Origin: Flavobacteriales bacterium
Lineage (GTDB): Bacteria > Bacteroidota > Bacteroidia > Flavobacteriales_F > PHOS-HE28
Assembly: GCA_016715895.1 (NCBI GenBank)
Contig: JADJXH010000005.1
Location: 1 to 52,065 of the forward strand
DNA: 52,065 bases
Direction of reading: 5' to 3'
The notes beneath the pieces were generated by a model, which had not been told where the DNA came from, searched no databases, and saw only the letters and a list, made by a program, of their open reading frames with translations. Both the position numbers and the translations under genes were made by a program. Shown here piece after piece: positions 17,262 through 28,151 of this stretch. Every line of letters begins with the position of its first letter. The first letter of the stretch is position 1.

Positions 17262-19498
17262 TGGCCGAAGTTGTTGTAGCCGTAAAATCCGTAGACCGTG
17301 GCAGTCAAAATATCCAGAGCTTCGGCGACAAGCTGGGCAAGCTGGGTATGTCCGCGCTGGGCATCAATTCGGCGATGCAAGTCGCCAGCGCGGCGATGAA
17401 CGCCTTCACCGGCACGGTGCAGGGGGCATGGCGTGCGTTGGGCGAGGGCGCGGCTCTGACCACGGCTCAGGGCAACTTCGAGCGGCTGGCCGGAAGCATC
17501 GGCACAACGGCGGACGCATTGCGCAACGACCTGACGGCGGCGACGCAAGGGATGGTCTCGCAAGCGCAACTGATGGCCAGTGCCAGCGAGCTGATGGCGT
17601 TAGGCCTGACCCGCACCCACGACCAGACCGTGCGGCTCGGCAGCGTGGCCGGTCAACTCGGCTGGAACATGCAGCACCTCATCCTGGAGCTCAACAACAT
17701 GTCCGGCTTGCGTCTCGACGCGCTGGGGCTGGAACTGGACAAAGTCAAGGCCAAAGCGAAAGAGTTTGAGGCGGCGGGCATGTCGGCGAAGGAAGCCTAC
17801 GCCGAGGCCGTCATTACGATGGGCGAGCAGAAGCTGGACATCATCCAGTTAAGCGACGCCGAGAAAGCCATGCGGCAATTGACGACGGCGGCCGAGGACG
17901 CGGGCAATGCGTTCAAGATCGCATTCGCGCAAGGGCTGGCCGGTGACATGCAAGATCTCGCCGGTGGAGCTATGGCGATGGGCGACAGTTGGAAGTATGC
18001 CGCGGAATGGGCCGGGCAATATGCCGCCATTACTTCCGGCTTCATCTTGCGCGGTGTCACGGCGTCAGGCATGCGGATGGAGATGGACAATCTCCGTGAT
18101 GCGTTTCTGGCGGCTGGCGGCAGCATGGCGGAATTCGAGGAAAGATACAAAGGCATCTTCGACATGAGCGGCCGGTTATCGGTCGAGCAATTGTCTCTGG
18201 TTATTCAGCAACTGGAAGCCGATATTGCGGCATTGAAAGACACCGCCGCTTATGCCAACCCCGAATTGCGTCAGATGGAACAATGGGGCGGGATACCCAA
18301 AGAAAAGATTCGTTCTGTCACCGAGTGGACAGACGAAGCCAAGAAGGCCGCACTGGCCGCCGCTGAGCTAAGCGACTTCAATATTTCCGGGGTGGAAGGG
18401 GCCACCCAGTCGGGAATATGGGCCGTGGCCGGGGCGCACATTCAGGGCATTCTGGACGCGGCCGAAGCCGAGGCCGCCGAGGCCGCCGACAAGATTGCGC
18501 AGGAGCACCAAGAGGCGGCCGCGGCTATACAGGAGGCCTACACGGACGCCGCGCGGCAAGCCTCCAGCGCATTCATGGCCGCACTGAAGCCGGACGCAAT
18601 GCCGGACTTTGGCAATGTAGACGCAATGCGACAATCGGCGTTTGACATGGCGGGCGCGTTCGGCCTGTCTGTCCCCATCCTTGCCGACATGGGCGTGCAA
18701 ATGGGTGTGATTGACGAAAAGACGGCCGAGGCCGCGGCGAAGGCGGGCATCTTTCAGTTGGCGTTACAAAATCTGTTCGGGCAACTGGCGGCCGGTAATC
18801 TGGACGTGAGCGGATTCATAGACGCTTATGACGCGCTCATTAGCGACCTGCAATCCAAGTCGCTGGTTGAAATACAGGTTGAGCTAAAGCAGGTCGAAAA
18901 TCCGGCGCGGGATTCATGGGCGTGGCTTCCGGCAGAAGAACGGGTGCAAGAGGTTGAGGTTGGCGTCAAGTTTACGCCGGAACAGTCAGCCTTGCAGACC
19001 GCGCTGGGCTTGATTGACGGCATACCCGACAACAACGAGAAGCTCATCACATTCGGCGCAGAATATACGGCAGTGACGGACGCGACCGATACCATTCAAA
19101 AAGCTATCACGGCCATTGACGCGACTGTAGCTTACGTACCTGACACAAAACTCGTTAACGCTGCTAACGTGCTGATTGATCAAAGTCACCTCACCGTTAT
19201 CGTTGACTACGTAACGTCCGGGACGCCTGAAATTCCTCACCGGGCGGGCGGCGGGCCTGTCAGTGAAGGTTCGCCATATTGGGTTGGCGAGGTTGGCCCT
19301 GAGCTATTCGTCCCGTGGACGGCGGGGACAATTATCCCTCATGGTCGCTCCGGCGGCGGGAAATCCGGCGATACGACCATCAACCTGAATGTCAACTTTT
19401 CAGGGCAGGTCGCCGACCCGCGCCGGGTTGTGTCGTCAATCAAACAAGGCTTGAGCGACTTCTACGCCGACTTGTTGCAAGAGGGGGTGAACTGGTAA
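17261..19498 (+). CDS. Tail tape measure protein
   Basis: 745 residues, the length ruler of the tail. It has long Ala-rich coiled-coil segments (for example AAEAEAAEAADKIAQEHQE near residue 405), an N-terminal VAVKSVDRGSQNIQSFGDKL, hydrophobic stretches mid-protein, and a C-terminal HRAGGGPVSEGSPYWVGEVG then PELFVPWTAGTIIPHG, a hallmark of tape measures. At about 1.5 angstroms per residue this predicts a tail near 110 nm, so a siphovirus. Confidence 0.9.
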   Translation: MAEVVVAVKSVDRGSQNIQSFGDKLGKLGMSALGINSAMQVASAAMNAFTGTVQGAWRALGEGAALTTAQGNFERLAGSIGTTADALRNDLTAATQGMVSQAQLMASASELMALGLTRTHDQTVRLGSVAGQLGWNMQHLILELNNMSGLRLDALGLELDKVKAKAKEFEAAGMSAKEAYAEAVITMGEQKLDIIQLSDAEKAMRQLTTAAEDAGNAFKIAFAQGLAGDMQDLAGGAMAMGDSWKYAAEWAGQYAAITSGFILRGVTASGMRMEMDNLRDAFLAAGGSMAEFEERYKGIFDMSGRLSVEQLSLVIQQLEADIAALKDTAAYANPELRQMEQWGGIPKEKIRSVTEWTDEAKKAALAAAELSDFNISGVEGATQSGIWAVAGAHIQGILDAAEAEAAEAADKIAQEHQEAAAAIQEAYTDAARQASSAFMAALKPDAMPDFGNVDAMRQSAFDMAGAFGLSVPILADMGVQMGVIDEKTAEAAAKAGIFQLALQNLFGQLAAGNLDVSGFIDAYDALISDLQSKSLVEIQVELKQVENPARDSWAWLPAEERVQEVEVGVKFTPEQSALQTALGLIDGIPDNNEKLITFGAEYTAVTDATDTIQKAITAIDATVAYVPDTKLVNAANVLIDQSHLTVIVDYVTSGTPEIPHRAGGGPVSEGSPYWVGEVGPELFVPWTAGTIIPHGRSGGGKSGDTTINLNVNFSGQVADPRRVVSSIKQGLSDFYADLLQEGVNW

Positions 19499-19939
19499 AT
19501 GGCATTGCTGGACATCACCGCATTCGACGGCACGACCATCGTTGCCTCCGGGCGCAGCATGGTCTCGATGAGCGAGACATACCCGTCCTACACGCGGATG
19601 GGCGTGCTGGAGAACGGCGCGTTGTTTGACGCCGACGGCACGGCCGACGCCGACGTGTCGCTTGGTCAGGTCACGGCACGCTACAAGATAACGCCGTCAA
19701 CCAGAGGTGTGACCGCGCTAAACAGCGGCATCGCCGTGCTGAAAGGGTTACGCGGCAAGGAAGGCACGCTGACGGGCATTGAACGGGCCGCGGCTGACGT
19801 GACTTACACCTGCACCGCGCGGTGTATAGACGTGGTTCAGGAAGACATCAGCGTGCATAACGCCCCGCCAATGAACAAGAACTACTACCAGCGCGCCTAT
19901 GTGACAGTCGTCTGGCAGAAGAAAACGGAGTGGGTGTAA
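19499..19939 (+). CDS. Distal tail-like protein
   Basis: 146 residues, MALLDITAFDGTTIVASGRS. Follows the tape measure with a stop/start junction of TAAATG. Beta-rich, with VQEDISVHNAPPMNKNYYQR. By position it is a distal tail or hub-adaptor candidate. No catalytic motif. Confidence 0.45.
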   Translation: MALLDITAFDGTTIVASGRSMVSMSETYPSYTRMGVLENGALFDADGTADADVSLGQVTARYKITPSTRGVTALNSGIAVLKGLRGKEGTLTGIERAAADVTYTCTARCIDVVQEDISVHNAPPMNKNYYQRAYVTVVWQKKTEWV

Positions 19940-22900
19940 TGGGACGTTTTGGCCCGATAACCGCGCGGTTCTACTCACTGAGCGACATTTCGACCCCGCT
20001 TAATCAGGGGGGCACGACGCATCAGGCCGTATCGGGTTCATTCGATGACAACGTCAGCGGCATGGGGCAGGCCTCGCTGGTATTCGTCAACAACAACAAT
20101 TTAAACACGCTGGCCGCGCAGGGCAATTTGTGCTGGGCGGTCAAGACCGACGCCGTGCGCAGCGACCTGGGTGACGGCGAGGTGACGTTTGCCGAGCCGT
20201 TCGTCATCCGCGAGCGCATCACCATCCCCGGCACGGACATGATCGAGATACGCGGCCCGCTGCTCCACTCCGATCTAAGCCGGTGGACAATCTACCGCCC
20301 GCTGGGAGCCGAGACCGTCTATAACACGACGCTGGCAGAAGCGGCCGCCGCGCCTGACACCGGGCGCACCCTGTCGGCCACGGCCACGGCGGGCGCGGAT
20401 TCATTTCGGGTCAGTGCCGCGAGCGACGCCGACGTGGGCCGCGAGTTGCGCGTCAAGATGGATAACCTGCTGTGGTTCATCAGCATGATCCGCGCCGTTC
20501 GAGAGGAAGGCGGCAATAAATATCTGGACACGGTTGACCGTCTGCCGTCAACAGCCACCAGCGGCAACAATATCGAGATACGCATTCGCAAGATAAAAGT
20601 AAATGCGCCCGCCGGTCTGGCCGCCGGGCAAGAGATCACCGTCACCCTGAATAGCGGCAGCCACCAGACGCTGATTGACGAAGGGCCGACGGGCGACGCG
20701 GGCAATATCATCACCTTGCGCGATTCAATCCCCAGCCTCGCCAACTCCGGCAAAGCCGTACAGGTCAAGGATTACAGCCAACCGGCGACCAACGACATCA
20801 CCCAGATCATCACCGGCTTTGCGCCCGGCTGGACGGTCGAATTCGAGACCGGCTCCGGCACGGCAACGGGCACGCGCTATCCCGGCGGCGGCGATAATGT
20901 CTACGACGTATTGCGCTCCATCGCCGACGAGACCGGTGAGCAGTTTCGACTAAAGTCCGCCGAAGCATCGCCGAAGGGGCCAAAGCGCAAGATAGTCTGG
21001 CGGCGCACGCCGGACGCGGCGGGCGTGTCGGGCACGGTCAGGCTGGTCATGCCCGCGCAGGCCGACATGGCGACCGACACCGCCAACAAAAATCGGGCCA
21101 TCATGATCGAGCGGCCGCGCCACGCCGGGCATTACGACCCGGTGACGCAGGTCATCCCCGTGGCCGGTGACGCGCGGGTGACATTATTCTCATGTTCGGC
21201 GGCGGCCCTGTCGGCGGCGTCAGCGGCGGGCTTCAGTGTGACGACGACGGGGCTGGGGCTGTACGCGGCGCCATACGTGACCAACACGGCGCTTAACGGT
21301 TCCATCGGGCTGTACCAGCGGCGGGTGACGTTTAGCGAGGTGACAATCGAAGGGGATAACGTCGCCAGCATCCAGTCCGCCGCCGACCGGCTGCTAAATC
21401 TGGCGATAAACTACCTGAACGAACACACCGACGCGGCGCGAGAGATAACGGCGCGCTGCATCTCGCCTATCGGCATCCGGCCGGGGCAAAAGGTTGAGCT
21501 ATATTTCCAGTCGCCAACGGGTGAATATACCATCGATTACACCAGCCCCGCGTCGCTGTATGTGCAATCCGTGCGGCGGGAATCATCGCCCGATGGAGAT
21601 TATCCCGGCGCGCCGATTACGACCCTGACCTTGACGCCGTCAACATATTCCGTGCCGACGCCCAGCGCTGAAATCGGCAAGCGGTTGGCGACGGTAGAAC
21701 GGATAGCGAGCAAGGCAGCATCGCCGCAACTGATTAACATGGCCGTGGCGTTCGGCTCCGGGTCGGGGGCTTTACCTGGCGGCGGGGGCGCGCCGCCTGT
21801 CGGCTCCTACCTGCCGCTGACCGGCGGCACAATGACCGGCAACATCGGATTCAGCGGCACGCAGACGGTAGACGGGGTGGACATCTCGGCCCATGCCGCC
21901 AACGCCTCGGCTCACCACGCGCCGGTCACGGCGGGCGACAATTCCATCAACGTGAGCGGGCAAGCGGTATCGGTCAAGCGACCGGCCAACAGCGGCGTCA
22001 AGGTTGACGCGACCGGCGTCTATCTCAACCCCTCCACCCTGACGGCGGCCACGACCAACGCCGTGAGCGGCGACGGGCCACACCCACGCTATCACGACCA
22101 CGGCCAACGCCAAGACGACGACCAATACCATTCTGCAAGGCGACGGCTCAGGCGACCTGACGACGCGGTACTTTGTGGCCGACAAAGTGACGACCCCCCA
22201 GGTTGACACGAGTGTCGGCAATCTGACATTGAAACCGGCGGGGAGTTTGAACATCAACCCCACCGGCAACACGGCTGAGCTATTGTCGGCGACGACGCTC
22301 AAGACGAATCACTGGTCGAGCGGCTTCCTCGGCACGGGCTGGGGTGTGACCTATGCCGGGGCCGCCGACTTCCGCAGCATCTACGCCGACGAATTGCACG
22401 TGGCCGCGTTCATCGCCGACACCGCGCGGGTGAAAGTGGGTAGCGAGTACATCACCCCATCGATGGCTCTGGTTTCGCGCGGCTTTACCATTCCGGCGGT
22501 CAGTTCGACCGGCACGCTGTACGTCGAGGACGCGCCGGGGCTGGACAATCTGCCGGTCTTTGCTAACGAGGACTGGGTGCTGTTGCGCATCATGAACCGC
22601 TCCGGCGGGGGACTAAGCGTACAAAATGCATGGGGCCAGGTGGCCGGATATGCCGACCTTGCCGCCGGTGAGCAGTCATGGACATTCACCACACGCAGCG
22701 CGGGGTCAGCCGTGGGGCAAGTTGCGCAGCGCGGCAGCATGGCGATGGACTTCGGCATATCGGGCGACGGCTGGCTATGGCAGACGGCCATCGACCCGGC
22801 GGGCGCGCCCTATCTTGGCATCACCACATGGCAAGGGGCCGACCCCTACACGGACGCCAACCGGTCGCACCAGATAAGGCTGGGGCAGCTATCGGGGGTG

Positions 22901-24886
22901 ACGGGACAATCCGAGTTCGGCTTGCGCGTCGGCACGACCAATACCAACCATATCACCCTGAGCAACTTGCGGCGCGAATTTCACGGCACGCGCGTATCGC
23001 TCTACGCGGCCCGTGGTGGCACGCTGCAACTGTCGGCCATCGATGTTAGGCACTACCGGACAATATCGGCCTATAGCTCCTTAGTGCCCAACGAAGATCA
23101 TTTAGCTGAGGGCCTTACATCGACGGCGGGCAACTACTGGTCAACCATCGACGAAGGGGCGGGGTCGCCCAACCACAGCGACTACGTGGCCAATATGCCC
23201 GGCTCCGACGGCGTGCTGTTTGTCGGGCTGACTAACCCGACGTGGAACGGCAACACGGTCATGGTGACGTTCTACGCGGCCATCAAGACGGTCAACTTCT
23301 CCGGCGATTCCGTCAAGCTGTACGCGCAGGTGTTCACGGCTGACCAACTGACGCCGCTATCGGGCGAAGTGCTGGTCTACACGGCCACGAGCAACACGAC
23401 GACGACCGTCACCGTGGGCGATGCCGCCCGCCTGAACAACGCGACACAGGCGCAATGGAACGGGGCGCGGCTCCGCTTGCGCTGGGAGTACATCATCGGC
23501 GACACGGCGTTCGAGGCCATCCGGCTCGATCCGAACGTGCCCTCGCTGGCCGTGGGCCACCCCTTGCCGACGGGCTACGAGGCGGGCGGTGACGGCTTCT
23601 GGGTAGGCCGTGACGCGGGCACGTACAAAATGCGGCTGGGCAAGGCGACCGGCGTCGGTTTGCGCTGGGACGGCTCCACGCTGGCCATCCGCAACAGCGA
23701 CAACCAGAACGTCATCGAGCTAAAGTCCGACGGCACGTCGAGCTTTGCCCGCCCCCTGTCGCTGGGTACGAACGGCGGTATCTGGCAAGCCTCTACCGGC
23801 ACGTTTGCCGCGCCAAAATCGGGCCTGAAGATATGGAACGAAAGCGGCGAGGGGCGGCTGGCCATGTTTGACAGCAATGGCAACCAGGGTGTGACGTTGC
23901 GCCATGACCGGGGGATTGAGATAGCCAATGCGGGAGATATTAAAAATTCGGCGGGCATTATCTTTTCCGAAACACCCGGCGGAGCGCCGTTTGGTGGCTT
24001 ATACGTTGCTAAGATTGTCAATTATAATGTAGCCAATTTTCGTATCGCTGATAGTGGAGACAATTATACTGGATTCCTCGCGGAGCGGACCCTCGCTGTC
24101 TCTCAAGCAACGATGTATAGCGCGGACGTGAGGCTTTCGCTCAACTCAACCGACAAGTATCTTTACTTGACGGCTACCACGTCCTATCCCAGCTTCTACA
24201 TTGGCCGCGGCGGTCTTGGCGTCGGCTACAACCCCACTGCTCTACCCGCCATTCCCGTGGGCGTCATCGCCCTCAACTTGGGCGGCAACAGCGACAACGC
24301 GCAAATCGTTCTACAGGACACGACCGACATCGCCCACGGCATGACCGCCATTGCGAGTACCTCGACGTATGCCAACTTCGGGAAGCTGAATAACAGCGAC
24401 GGCGGCCTGCTGATACGCGGCCTGACGGAAACGGTTGTTGGGCTAAATCTGGCCGGATACGGAACGACGACCAACACGGCGACCAGCACGGCGGCGACCG
24501 GCGCGGTGCATGTCAGCGCGTTTAAGAAGAGCGGTACGGGCACAACGAGCTACGGTTCCAGCGACAATATTTTCGTTGTACGTAATAATCTCGATACGCG
24601 CTTCATCGTCAAGGGCAACGGCGACTTCGCTTACGACGGCACGGGGGCGGCCTACGACGAGCATGACGACGTGGGGTTACTGCGTGCCCTGGCCCGCGAA
24701 ATGTGGGGCGGCACGATTGACAGCGTGTGGGACAAGTTCATTACGACCAATCGGCGGAACCTGATTGACGCCGGAATCATTAGCGACGGCGGCTTCATCA
24801 ATGGCGCCGCGCTCAATCGGCTGCTGACCGGCGCGGTCTGGCAACTGGCGACAAAAATTAAAGAACTGGAGGAAAAATTGGCATGA
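19939..24886 (+). pseudogene. Large tail hub/fibre protein split by one frameshift
   Basis: Two frames (19939-22206 and 22175-24886) appear to be one gene of about 1650 residues. Up to 22076 the first frame reads well (DNVYDVLRSIADETGEQFRL; LPLTGGTMTGNIGFSGTQTV, a common fibre motif). Then its last 40 codons are Arg/His/Asp-rich noise. Shifting at the GACGGGCCACACC run restores HTHAITTTANAKTTTNTILQ, GDGSGDLTTRYFVADKV and on into the second frame. The N-terminal part is hub-like, the rest is fibre-like and ends in a helical segment (LNRLLTGAVWQLATKIKELE). One extra C near 22080, probably an error, explains the split. Confidence 0.65.
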
Positions 24887-25038
24887 CGGAAGAAAAGATT
24901 AAGGCAAGAGTAGAAGAACTTAAGGCGCAACGCGACCAACTGATTCAGGAAGCCAACGGCAGTATTGCTTACCTGAATGGGCAGATTGCCGCGCTGGAAG
25001 CCTTGCTCGTTCCCGAAGAAAGCGAAGCGACGGAATAA
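24883..25038 (+). CDS. Small coiled-coil protein (51 aa)
   Basis: MTEEKIKARVEELKAQRDQL followed by IAYLNGQIAALEALL and an acidic end. ATG overlaps the preceding stop (ATGA). It is one heptad-rich helix, a type of small accessory protein often found after fibre genes. Role unknown. Confidence 0.65.
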   Translation: MTEEKIKARVEELKAQRDQLIQEANGSIAYLNGQIAALEALLVPEESEATE

Positions 25039-25065
25039 CCTGCTTTGTATTGCCGATAGCTAGTC

Positions 25066-27033
25066 ATGGCTACGTTCAACACATCCGTCGCCGCTTCCTC
25101 CGACGACGCCCGCCAGTCCGGCGGTTCCGGCACAATGAACCTCACCGGTTCCACAATCAACAGCGGAGCCACAAACACATGGATCGGCCTCCGTTTCACT
25201 AACGTCACCATCCCCGCCGGCAGCACAATCAACAGCGCCTACATCAGCGTCCGTACCACCACAGAAGACGACCCCGACCTTGACATCTACGGCGAAGATA
25301 CCGACGACGCCGCCACCTTCACCACCACCAATAACGACATCAGCGGCCGCACCCTCACCACCGCCAAAGTCAACTGGACAGCCACCAACATCGGCACAGC
25401 AACATGGTGCAACAGCCCGGACATCGCCACAGTCATACAGGAGATAATCGACCGCGCCGGATGGAGCAGCGGTAACGACATCGCCATCATCCTCGACACC
25501 CTAAGCGGATCAGGCATGATCATCAGAGCCTACGACGGCGGAACCGGAGACTACCCGTCCATCACCATCGACTACACGTCATCCCTAAATGTCACCGAGA
25601 GCGTGACCATTGCCGCCAAGAGGGGGGGAGACTGGGGCGCATTAGCCGGGGCGTTTGGCGGGCTGACCGTGGGGCGTGGCTTGGCCGCGGGCACGCCGGG
25701 CGCGGCGGGGGTAGGCGCGGGCGCGACAATCAGCCGTCTGCTGGCCATGACCGGCGGGGACATCGTGGGAGCGCAAGAGGCCGCGACCGTTCTGCGAGCG
25801 TTGGGCTTCTCGCCGGTAGCACTGGCGGGCGGCGCGGGCAGCTTGTCACTGGACACGAGCCGGGGCGCAGGCAGTGACGGGGTAGCAGGCGCGGCGGACG
25901 GCTTTACGATTCTCCGGGCGTTGACCATGACCGGAGACGGGGCGGCAAGCGCAACGGACGGTGTGGTGCTGGCGGCCTTGCGCGATATGGTAACGACCGG
26001 CGGGCTATCGCTGGCCGAGGCCATTACGCTGGCCATCGGATATAGCGTAACCGTTCAGGACGGTTTCACCGTCCTGGAGGCCATGACGCTGGGGCGGGCC
26101 TTGTCCGTCGGATACGCCGGGCAAGCGACCGGTTACGTCGGGTTGACGCTGGCATTGGCACGGGCATTGTCAGACGATGCGACGGCGGCGGCAAGCGCGG
26201 CGGGCACGTTGCTCAGGGAACACGGCGTCATCATTACGCCCGTGGCCGGGGTGGACGAGGCGACCACGCTGAGCGTCACCCGCGCCGTGGACATGACGAC
26301 AATCCGTCAGTTTGCCGAGGCCCTGTTGCTGGCTATGGGCCGGGATGTTGGCGCGACGGCGGGGACAGGGCTGGCCGAGGCTGTTGCGTTGGGCCGGGCA
26401 CTAATAGCCGAGAGCGGCGCAAGTGCGAACGCGGCGGATGCACTAACGACCGGGCTGATTGCGGCCCTGACCGCCAACGGGACGGCTGAGGTCTTGACCG
26501 CGCTCACCTTGTTGCGGGCGCAGGCAGTGGAGCAGTCAAGCGCGGCGACAGCGCGGGACGGCGTGGTGCTGGCCATCGACCGCGCCCTCGACATGGTTGC
26601 GGCAAGAGCAGCCGCCGAAGCCCTCACGCTGGCCGTCGCGCAGGGGCTTGATGTTGCGGACGTGCTGAACGCCGCCGTCGGCATTGCGTTGGGGCAAGCC
26701 GCCGGACTGGCCGCCGACACGCAGACGGCCATTTACACATTGTTCACGCTGGCCCGGTCGCAGGACATGACCGCCGACGGGCTGGCCGAGGCTTTGGCCG
26801 CGCTCTATCTGGAACGGGTTGATACCGCGTCTGTCACCCCGTCGGCGGGGCTGGCTGGCGCGATAGGACTATCGGTTTACCGGAGTGTGGGAGTTGGTAT
26901 CACGATACTAATCACACACCGGCATATATTCGTTATAGATAACGAAGACAGGGTATACATTGTAGATACAGAAAGCAGAACATTTAGCGTCGCGCGGGAA
27001 ACGCGCAAATTTACAGTTGACAGAGGTGAGTAA
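25066..27033 (+). CDS. Fibre/adhesin with carbohydrate-binding-like head and 20-residue repeats
   Basis: 655 residues. Residues 1-170 form a beta-sandwich-type domain (GLRFTNVTIPAGSTINSAYI; RAYDGGTGDYPSITIDYTSS) resembling the DNRLRE/CBM-like domains of secreted adhesins. From about residue 185 to 625 come about 20 degenerate repeats of roughly 20 residues with the pattern LAEALTLARALDMTADG (for example AADGFTILRALTMTGDGAAS; AAEALTLAVAQGLDVAD). The end is a different, charged beta segment (IFVIDNEDRVYIVDTESRTF). The DNA coding the first domain is C-rich on + and the repeat part is G-rich, an abrupt change near 25600. No ribosome site stronger than GATAG precedes the ATG. Confidence 0.55.
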   Translation: MATFNTSVAASSDDARQSGGSGTMNLTGSTINSGATNTWIGLRFTNVTIPAGSTINSAYISVRTTTEDDPDLDIYGEDTDDAATFTTTNNDISGRTLTTAKVNWTATNIGTATWCNSPDIATVIQEIIDRAGWSSGNDIAIILDTLSGSGMIIRAYDGGTGDYPSITIDYTSSLNVTESVTIAAKRGGDWGALAGAFGGLTVGRGLAAGTPGAAGVGAGATISRLLAMTGGDIVGAQEAATVLRALGFSPVALAGGAGSLSLDTSRGAGSDGVAGAADGFTILRALTMTGDGAASATDGVVLAALRDMVTTGGLSLAEAITLAIGYSVTVQDGFTVLEAMTLGRALSVGYAGQATGYVGLTLALARALSDDATAAASAAGTLLREHGVIITPVAGVDEATTLSVTRAVDMTTIRQFAEALLLAMGRDVGATAGTGLAEAVALGRALIAESGASANAADALTTGLIAALTANGTAEVLTALTLLRAQAVEQSSAATARDGVVLAIDRALDMVAARAAAEALTLAVAQGLDVADVLNAAVGIALGQAAGLAADTQTAIYTLFTLARSQDMTADGLAEALAALYLERVDTASVTPSAGLAGAIGLSVYRSVGVGITILITHRHIFVIDNEDRVYIVDTESRTFSVARETRKFTVDRGE

Positions 27034-27035
27034 AA

Positions 27036-27545
27036 ATGGACGGTATTAAATCTTCGATGGTTCGCAGTACGCTGTATGAGATAGTTGCCCACGACAAGGA
27101 CGGCAATGAGTTGTGGCGCGAGAGCGTCCCGAATCTGGTGACGACCGCCGGATTGAACGACAGCCTTGACAAGCATTTCAAGGGGTCATCCTATACGGCG
27201 GCATGGTACGTCGGCATTACCGCCGGCTCCCCCACGTTCGCGGCCGGGGACACGATGAGCAGTCATGCCGGATGGACTGAGGTTGCGGCCTATGACGAAG
27301 CCAACCGGCAGACGCTGACGCTGGGAAGCGTTAGCGCGGGGTCGGTCGATAACAGCGCGTCGAAGGCGGTCTTTACCATCTCGACCAACAGCACCGTTAT
27401 CGGCGGGGCGTTTCTGGTGACTAACAATACCAAGTCAGGCACAACCGGCACGCTCTATGGCGGCGCGGCTTTCACCGCTAACCGGACGCTAAACGACAAT
27501 GACACGCTGACCATCACGGTCACGCTGACGGCTGCCAACGCATAA
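27036..27545 (+). CDS. Phage structural protein, probably tail-fibre associated
   Basis: 169 residues, MDGIKSSMVRSTLYEIVAHD, with NLVTTAGLNDSLDKHFKGSS and AAWYVGITAGSPTFAAGDTM, a pattern shared by many virion-associated proteins near fibres (a T-A-G-L-N start and TAAWYVGI). Beta-rich. Starts two bases after the preceding stop. Confidence 0.5.
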   Translation: MDGIKSSMVRSTLYEIVAHDKDGNELWRESVPNLVTTAGLNDSLDKHFKGSSYTAAWYVGITAGSPTFAAGDTMSSHAGWTEVAAYDEANRQTLTLGSVSAGSVDNSASKAVFTISTNSTVIGGAFLVTNNTKSGTTGTLYGGAAFTANRTLNDNDTLTITVTLTAANA

Positions 27546-27555
27546 GGATAACGCC

Positions 27556-27840
27556 ATGACCGCACAGACGTTTCGGGCAACGAAAGACGCCAACGCCGTG
27601 CTGGACTACACGCTGGACTGGTCGCAGTGGTTGACGACGGGGGATGACCTTGCTACCTCGACGTGGACTACTACGACCGGTCTGGTGAAGGACAGCGACG
27701 CGCTGGACGCGGATAATACAACGACGGTTTGGCTGTCCGGCGGCACGCCCGGTCAAACGTATGTGGCGACCAACCGCATTACAACGACCGGCGGGCGTAC
27801 CGACGACCGGTCAATCACGGTTTTCGTGACCGAGCGATGA
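27556..27840 (+). CDS. Small Ig-like virion protein (94 aa)
   Basis: MTAQTFRATKDANAVLDYTL, WLTTGDDLATSTWTT, and TTVWLSGGTPGQTYVATNRI: a single Ig-like/fibronectin-type sandwich with the GGTxGxxYxxTNxIT signature common in small phage fibre-associated proteins. Spacing 10 bases from the previous gene, behind AAGGA. Confidence 0.6.
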   Translation: MTAQTFRATKDANAVLDYTLDWSQWLTTGDDLATSTWTTTTGLVKDSDALDADNTTTVWLSGGTPGQTYVATNRITTTGGRTDDRSITVFVTER

Positions 27841-27851
27841 GTTAGGGGCAC

Positions 27852-28151
27852 ATGATGACCATCACCTACCTGTTGCAATACCTGCTGCTGGTCGAATTCG
27901 TGGCCGCGCTGGTATTGTGCGTCTGGATGTATTGCAAGCAACCGGCGCGACGGCTGGAGGTCATCATGCCCCTCACGTGGTCGCTTAACGGCGTGCTGTT
28001 CTATGGGGCAGTACTGACGGGCATCCTGCCGCCCGGCGAGACGGCGATACTGCTGAGCGCGGCCTTGTGGCTGCATAGCGTGTCGCTGGTGCTGGGCGGG
28101 CTGGTCATCTACATCTGGCAACCGAACAGGGGGAATGACAGTGGACTATGA
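27852..28151 (+). CDS. Three-TM membrane protein, possible holin
   Basis: 99 residues with three hydrophobic segments: about 4-24 (TYLLQYLLLVEFVAALVLCV), 38-58, and 67-90 (SLVLGGLVIYIW). Located just before another membrane protein and 1.8 kb before a second holin-like gene. Size and topology suit a class I holin, but that is inference. Confidence 0.5.
   Translation: MMTITYLLQYLLLVEFVAALVLCVWMYCKQPARRLEVIMPLTWSLNGVLFYGAVLTGILPPGETAILLSAALWLHSVSLVLGGLVIYIWQPNRGNDSGL

Noticed and set aside
24443..24664. Frames opposite the fibre gene, also those opposite 20000-22300
   Set aside because: No start signals; amino-acid content reflects the complement of Thr/Gly-rich fibre codons.
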